Of a stretch of 64,000 bases of DNA, positions 58,106 through 64,000 are shown piece after piece. This stretch comes from Peromyscus leucopus (lineage: Eukaryota > Chordata > Mammalia > Rodentia > Cricetidae). The first letter of the stretch is position 1, and the number at the start of each line of letters is the position of its first letter. The stretch is taken from contig NC_051063.1 in NCBI RefSeq assembly GCF_004664715.2, positions 145,680,165 to 145,744,164 of the forward strand. Direction: 5' to 3'. A program made the position numbers and the translations under genes. The notes beneath the pieces are model-generated. The model ran no database searches. It saw only the letters and a list, made by a program, of their open reading frames with translations, and was not told where the DNA came from.

Positions 58106-59872
58106 GCCAATGGGCTCCCTCGCTTGCTTTGGGACACAGACACTTATACCACTCAACTGACCTGGAGGTGGACAAGGCTCCTAAAATAAAAGTAGCCTCC
58201 TAGACCCCCCCAGCCAAGGCTACCCTAGATCAGTCAGTCAGCAGTCAGGACCACTGCCCTGGAGAGCCCAGCCCAAGACAGCAGCCTGTAGACTCGGGAG
58301 CTAACAATGGTTTATTGTCCTATGCCACCAAGTCCTAGGATGAGCCATCAGACAGCGCAGTGACAATAGTCACTGACGGGTCTCCTGTTGGTGCTGTGAG
58401 CTGTTGGTTCTTTCTGGAGAGGAGCTGGAAACCCAGGAAGCTGGTGGTCCTTACAATATGGGTGCCCAGCACCCTCTAGGGTCGACCCTCAGGAGCATCC
58501 CAGAGGCAACAAAAAAGGAGAAGACCAAGGACCGGGTGCTACAGCAGCTTTACTGGGCATCTAGGAGGGGCAATGCTCCGTCTGGGGTCATGGTCCCCAG
58601 GGGTGAGTCAAATCTAGGTTCTGCTGCACGAACTTGCCTCGGCAGGCCTCGGATGGTCCTGGGAGCTCAAAGCCGTGAGATCTCTTCCTTCTCTCCTCCT
58701 CCATGGTCCCCGGAAGCCCTCCTCCACCTCCAGGATTGAGTCACACCGCCTATGGTCCCAGGGAAGGAGAAGCTGGAAAGTCTTGGACCTTCCAGGTCTG
58801 TGTCTCAGAGTCATAACCCACTGGGGAATTACCCTGACTGGGGAGAGCTGCCTCCTCCACAAAGGTATTTCCAGGGCAGCCCAAATCCAGTGACTAATGG
58901 GCGATGGGTGTAAACTTTCGTCCCTTTTCTACAGTGTGGGACACTGTGAGAGCTGCCCCAGCTCTGGAGTCCTGGCAGTTGACCATGCCACAGTCCAGCT
59001 TCTGCCTGTGCTGAGCCCCAGCCCCACACAATCGACCTACTTCCTGGGGAGGGGTGACCCTCCGAGGTGCTGTCTTGGTCAGTCAGTACCAGAGCTCCCC
59101 GAGGCTGTGGCCCACTTTTCAGTCCTGCCTGGACAATCTGGCCTGCAGCCCCGAGAAGCACAGATGTATGCTCACAGTGACACGTTCAGGCAAGTCATCC
59201 GGGTAGACTCTCAGCAGGTTCCTGAAACTGTCCTCAGCAGCGCCCAAGATCTGTCCGTCTGCTTCTGACTCTGAGGTCTTTCACGATTTGTAAAGACAAG
59301 GAACACAATTTAAGTGGGGGGGGGGGAGCGGAAGAGAGTCTGACTGAGAATGGAGAGGAATGGAATGTGACCCTGAACTAGTCCAGATCCAGCCCCTCCA
59401 CACTGCACACCAGGTCACCTCCCACACCCTCCTAGGAAGGCTGCTCTTGAGCTGGCTTCCAGGTCAGTAGACCACAGACATGCGAACATGACCAGAGCCA
59501 TGGAGAACTCCCTAGGACCACAGGCTGAATGCTGGGGAACATCTAATTCCTCTCACATTTGAATTCCCCTTGGATTAGGAACATGTTTACTTCCCTAATG
59601 CATCCTAATTAGTGTCACACAGGGAAACCACAGCCCATGGGTTCACCATATACACAGTGCTGTCAAAGGTGCGGCAGTTTCTAAGCTCTGCCCCTTACCG
59701 CTCTCATGGCCACCACGGCATTTGGTACAGACAAGCCTCTGCTGGAGGTCGTCAGAGATAGGTGGATGACATTGGAGGAAATTTTCCATTAGACACCATG
59801 ATTGGGTTTCTCGTTCTGCTTTGTCTACCCTTCTGTCACCTCAAGGACCCACATTTCCTCCAGGGGTCACAT
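58104..59872. other. Intergenic, nothing recognised
   Basis: GC-balanced. It contains a G-run at 59316-59328. No gene or clear repeat. Confidence 0.4.
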
Positions 59873-60240
59873 TATGCTCTGGTTTGCATCTCAAAGGCCT
59901 ATGTGTTAAAGGCCTTGGTCCCCCGTGTGCACTTTGGGGAGGTTGTGATACCCTGAGGAAGAGGGGAGCCCATGCGAGGCTCTCGGGCGGATGGGGCATG
60001 CCTTTGACGGGTTGTGGAACCTCAGCCCCTTCCTCAACTGCTCTGCTGCCTGGTACAAGACCAGCAGTTCGCTTCAGCTGACATTCTCTCACTATGACAT
60101 GTGACCCCCACCCCTAAAGACCCAAAACAATGGGCCCCACTGCTGGTGGATTGGAATTTGTAAAGCTGTGAGCCAAATGAGCCTTTTCTGAGTTAAATTT
60201 CAGTTATGCTGCTGTAGTGACAGAAAACTGACTACCACAC
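59873..60240 (+). mobile_element. MaLR-type LTR, ancient
   Basis: 'tgctctggtttgcatctcaa', 'aggcctatgtgttaaaggcc', 'gctgtgagccaaatgagcct' and 'gacagaaaactgactaccac' follow the layout of MaLR LTRs (MLT1/MST-like, rodent MT/ORR relatives). Non-coding and diverged. Confidence 0.65.
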
Positions 60241-62290
60241 CCTTTCTGGGAGAGGCTTGGCTTGGTTCCCCCAGGGGATGTGATGTCCTAGAAGGAAGGG
60301 GGGTCCCTAAAGAGTCTATGCATGGGGCATTTCCATTGGGCACAGTGGGCTGAAACCATTGAGACACAGGCCTCTGATGTCCCCACGTGACATAGGCACT
60401 TAGACACAGACACACGCATTCTCATGGGTGATGGGTGATGGGGCCGCCAATTTCCTAGGAGGTCAAGGCTGTGCCTGCACAGGAGAGAGCATGCTTCCGA
60501 GGTGGTGGAAAGAGAACTAGTTAGACAAGGGGTTCTGAGTGAGGTATCCTGGCCTCTGCTCAGTCATGGGAGCTCAGGTTTCCTTATCTGTGAAATGGGA
60601 CTAGTGTTCTCGGTGCTTACGTGGAGGGACAATGTGTCACATGGCACATACTGGTACACAGTAGGGGCTTTGTAAACGCTGGATCCCCAAGTGGTAGCTC
60701 CATCTGAGGGCCAGGGTTGAAAACAGCTGTCTCGGTTCTACATGAACATACAAAACTAGCCTGTGAAGATAGGCCCAGGCACTGACCTGGAGTGTCCCAG
60801 CCACGACGGTGGGGGACCACACTTGCCTTGTCAGCGCTAGCAGCCAGGGCCTGTGATGATCGACAGAGTCACTGCTACTACCTGGGCCTGTGAGCTGAGC
60901 CACTTGGCCCTCTGGCTCGAGCAGCCACCTGCTCCCAGCCGCAGGAGGTCCGGCCGCCTGACCTTTCCCTCTCCACGTCACTTTCCGATCTGCCGTGTCG
61001 TGGACCAGGCTTGGCAAGATTCTCTGAGAGAGTGGAGAAGGGCTGTCTCAGATTTGACATTGCGTCAAGATCAGCTTGCTAAAGCTTCAAGCATCAGATG
61101 GAAAGCAGAGACCCCCCCGCCCCAACTCCCGGGAATCGAATACTCTCCATGGGGCTTTGGGTGGACTGCATGAAGGGCAGAGGCTCTCCTGGCCCATCTG
61201 TGCCCAGAATGCTTCAGTCTTACCCTCCTGCCAGCCATGAGCTTTGGTTTTGCAGCTCAGGCCAAGTGCCAACTTGGCATGAGGCTCTGGACTCCAGCCT
61301 GGGTCTGCCTTAGCCAATTTAAAGGAGATGGTGGTCACCCTTCTTGGGTAGGGACCATGCAACCAGTCCCACCCTGGGGCCAGGAAGGAGGTTTCCACGC
61401 CTGGGATTAATGCCGGGCTTACGGCTGCCCTTTCAGATCCAGGCCAGGCTGTGGAAGCAGAGAAGGGAAAGACCGAAGCTCAGAGCTATTTTCCCGGCTT
61501 CCATCTCCATATCCCAAGATAGGTCAGGGCACGCGGGCCCCTGCCTACTTCCCAATGGCAACCTTTCTTGACTGCCTCCCACACAACCATGCCCTGCATG
61601 GAGGAGAGGGGGACCCACCCTCTGGGATGGTCAGCAGCCTAGGGAACAATTAGTCGTAGCTGTATGCGGGGGTTACTTACCAACATGTGCAGGCTCCACC
61701 ACAGAGCCCTGCTGAGCTCAGGGAGCTGGCCGACAGCTCTGTCTCCCCATGTGTGCTGGCTTGGGTTGCAGCCGGGTTTCTGTTCCAGGCTGTCTGCTGG
61801 GCATTTCAGGTCGAGCACACTGTCCAGCTACATCTGTGGCTGGCAGGAAGCTGTGGGGCTGTTTGCAGGCCCTGCTGGTGCGTTCCCAGTCTCCACTCAC
61901 TCCCCTGTGAGTGTCCTCAGGGAAAGCTCCTCCACTCTTCTCTGTCACCTCCCACCTTTCCAACGGTGCAGCCTTTGAGTGCCTCGGCAGAGTCCGCGTG
62001 CCCGCCCTTGCCAGGCCACAGCCTTGCATTGATTAAGCAGTAACTGTATACGCAGGTATACATAGCATGGAAATAGAGCAGATGCATGCCCCCACACCAG
62101 CATGGGAAAAGCACCTGCAATTTGAGATGTAATCACTGGATTCTCAGTCACTTCCAGATGCGCAGGATCCAGCCCCATTTCCACATGAGGGAGTGGGATT
62201 TTTGTGGGCACGTGTGATGGTGGCAGAGGGGTGATTAGCATCCAGTTGTTTTGAAGTCATCATTTATTTCATTATGCCATATGGCAGTTG
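60241..62290. other. Intergenic, GC-rich, nothing recognised
   Basis: 2 kb without a repeat I can name and without splice-flanked conserved peptide. A 14-bp C-rich run lies near 61113. Confidence 0.4.
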
Positions 62291-62341
62291 CCTCCTCCTC
62301 CTCCTCCTCCTCCTTCTCCTCCTCCTCCTCCTTCTCCTCCA
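62291..62341 (+). repeat. (TCC)n microsatellite
   Basis: About 17 CTC/TCC units with two TTC interruptions. Confidence 0.95.
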
Positions 62342-62815
62342 GCCTTTTGTTGTGGTTTGGAGACAGGTAAGGCTAGAGGTCTCCTGAGCCAACAATGCAG
62401 ACACAAATGAACTAAGGTGTGAGCACAGCTCAAGCATTCCAGAAGAGCTCCTAGGGGAACAGTCCTCATCAGGGGGCAAGGCTCTGAAGCCTGGGAGCCT
62501 AGCAGGGCCATCAGGAGATCACCTAGGGGCTATTCCCAGAGGACAGCTCAGGCCCCCGGGGGAGGTGGGAACTGTGCACCCGTATGGCATAGAGTCACAT
62601 CCTACAGCAGATCAGGCTGGGCAGGGAGGAGAGAGCAACATGGAGGCTTAGGAGAGGCATCTAAGCTGGGCGGGTCCTCCCGCAGGTTTGCCCTGGAAAG
62701 GGGACTCAGGAATGTATCCAGTGGGGGGTAGTGAGGGAGAGTGTGGAAGAGTCAGTCTCCAGTTGTAGTCAGTCTCCCTCTGGAGATGGCATAGGCTGGA
62801 AATTGTATTTTAAAA
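62342..62815. other. Intergenic, nothing recognised
   Basis: No gene or clear repeat. Confidence 0.4.
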
Positions 62816-62826
62816 CTTGGAGTCAA

Positions 62827-63012
62827 GGCTGGGTGATGGCGGCGCACACCTTTAATCCCAGCACCCGGGAGGCAGAGGCAAGCAGATCTCTGTTGAGTTC
62901 GAGGCCAGCCTAGTTTACAGAGCAAGTTCCCAGACAGTCAGAGCTAAATAAAGAAACCCTGTCTCGAAAAACAAACAAGGAAACAACAACAACAATGAAA
63001 ACAAACAAAAAT
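62827..63012 (+). repeat. B1 SINE with target duplication
   Basis: Sense B1: 'ggctgggtgatggcggcgca', 'cacctttaatcccagcaccc', 'gagttcgaggccagcctagt' and 'gaaaccctgtctcgaaaaac', with an A/C-rich tail. Target copies CTTGGAGTCAA (62816-62826) and CTTGGAATCAA (63013-63023) differ at one base. Confidence 0.95.
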
Positions 63013-63023
63013 CTTGGAATCAA

Positions 63024-63439
63024 CCAGATGATTCAGTAACACGGGTGGCTTGTCTGTCTGCTAACCATGCCATTCTACGCAGGTCTCCCTGGACTTTCTC
63101 CTTTCTAGGGCTGGCTCCTTCTGGTGCCCTGGGTCAGCAGCTTTGGGAGGACCACACAGACCCTTCTCCTGCATGCGGCTCTCATGGGCCTCCCACACCT
63201 GCCCTCACGGGCTGCTAGCGGTCTCTGCTCCCAGAGTCCTCTCTGGTAGAGCTTGGCTGATGGTCAGTGTGGATCCGTGAATTGTGAATAGAAGCCATGA
63301 GTGTGAGCATGTGGAGGCCTGAGTGGGCATGTGCTGTTGATATGGACACTGTCATGGCAAGGACACTAGTCTCAGGCCTATGAGAAAATGGCGAAGCCTC
63401 TCCTCCCACCCCTCACCCGAGGCGAGGCTCAGAGGGATG
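63024..63439. other. Intergenic, nothing recognised
   Basis: No gene or clear repeat. Confidence 0.4.
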
Positions 63440-63830
63440 GCTAAACTTTCCTCTGGTCGCCGTGAGGATGCTGATAGTATGCGCAGAAAAGGTCCACCTG
63501 AGCTTTCCCCTGACCCCAATATTTAACTGCCTGGAGACTGCTCCCCCATAGAGACTTGGGGGAGCTTCTTCCTGGCCTAGCTGTGCACCATAACCCCTGC
63601 CTCCTTGTTTATCTGTATATAGCAATACTGCCTCCTTGTTCAGCTGCATGCAGTAACCCCACCTCTCGCTCTATATAGTAAGCACACTGAGCTTCTGGGA
63701 CGCTACAGTTTCTCTAACAGAGAACCTAGTCTGGCCGACTCCAGCTTTTTCCTTCTTTGCCCCTGGGTCAGGTCCATCACTGAAGTCCCCTTTGCCGGAA
63801 AATCTATTCTGCCTCTGAAACGATGAGAGA
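63440..63830 (+). mobile_element. LTR-like repeat, sense
   Basis: Repeated 'ctgcctccttgttcagctg' and 'ctgcctccttgtttatctg' modules precede 'ctcgctctatatagtaagca' (TATA-like), 'cactgagcttctgggacgct' and 'acagtttctctaacagagaa'. This is the usual order of a rodent endogenous-retrovirus LTR promoter and R region. Only the LTR is seen; the ends are uncertain. Confidence 0.5.
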
Positions 63831-64000
63831 GTAGACGCTCCTCCTCCCTTAGGGATGACAGGTCATCTTGGCCATCATCTTAGTTGGTGACGGAGCATCT
63901 GGAATGTCTGTAGTAGACACATGCTAGACATGAAGACAAGGGAAGCGGGCTCTGACTCTCTGGGTGGATGGATGAGGATGGATGGGCGGGTTAATGTGTG
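63831..64000. other. Window end, nothing recognised
   Basis: GGATGGATG-type short repeat at 63966-63984. Otherwise unassigned. Confidence 0.4.

Overview
This is vertebrate genomic DNA from a muroid rodent. The sequence is littered with B1, B2/B3, ID and B4/RSINE-type SINEs, a URR1-type hAT transposon, L1 remnants and long CA/GA/TTC/TATG microsatellites. The youngest-looking B1 (43164-43335, with a perfect 16-bp target duplication) and several LTR-like repeats resemble what I know from cricetids (hamster, vole, deer mouse) more than mouse or rat. That finer placement is inference.

The only protein-coding gene I can support is the 3' part of Lrrc28 (leucine-rich repeat containing 28) on the + strand. 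Four coding exons are visible: 2661-2763, 12243-12418, 14844-15003 and 32786-32858 (stop at 32856-32858). All have AG/GT borders and mutually compatible phases. They encode the last leucine-rich repeat and the whole cysteine-containing C-terminal domain. Introns are about 9.5, 2.4 and 17.8 kb. The exons for the N-terminal repeats lie upstream of the window. A possible unlisted alternative exon lies at 4385-4480; it is in frame with the upstream exon and 96 nt long.

From about 33.6 kb to the end I find no gene. In human and mouse the next gene downstream of Lrrc28 is Mef2a, so this is probably the Lrrc28-Mef2a intergenic interval. Its largest structure is one ancient L1 remnant on the + strand (about 38.5-44.0 kb), chopped up by younger SINEs and other repeats. 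Other features are LTR-like repeats (23.3, 44.0-44.5, 55.9-56.3, 59.9-60.2 and 63.4-63.8 kb), six short-unit tandem arrays (60, 46-47, 27, 53, 28-29 and about 31 bp units) and long purine-pyrimidine microsatellites.

I did not find a new gene system. The observations most worth checking are the candidate alternative Lrrc28 exon, a G-rich minisatellite starting 27 bp after a weak Lrrc28 donor, an exact 45-bp duplication 1.8 kb apart beside a TATG microsatellite, a 139-bp TG/CA hairpin, and two non-repetitive AT-rich stretches with palindromic, MEF2-like and octamer motifs. Repeat boundaries are estimates by eye, usually good to about 10-30 bases. Long open frames elsewhere fall in repeats or low-complexity DNA and are not called as genes.
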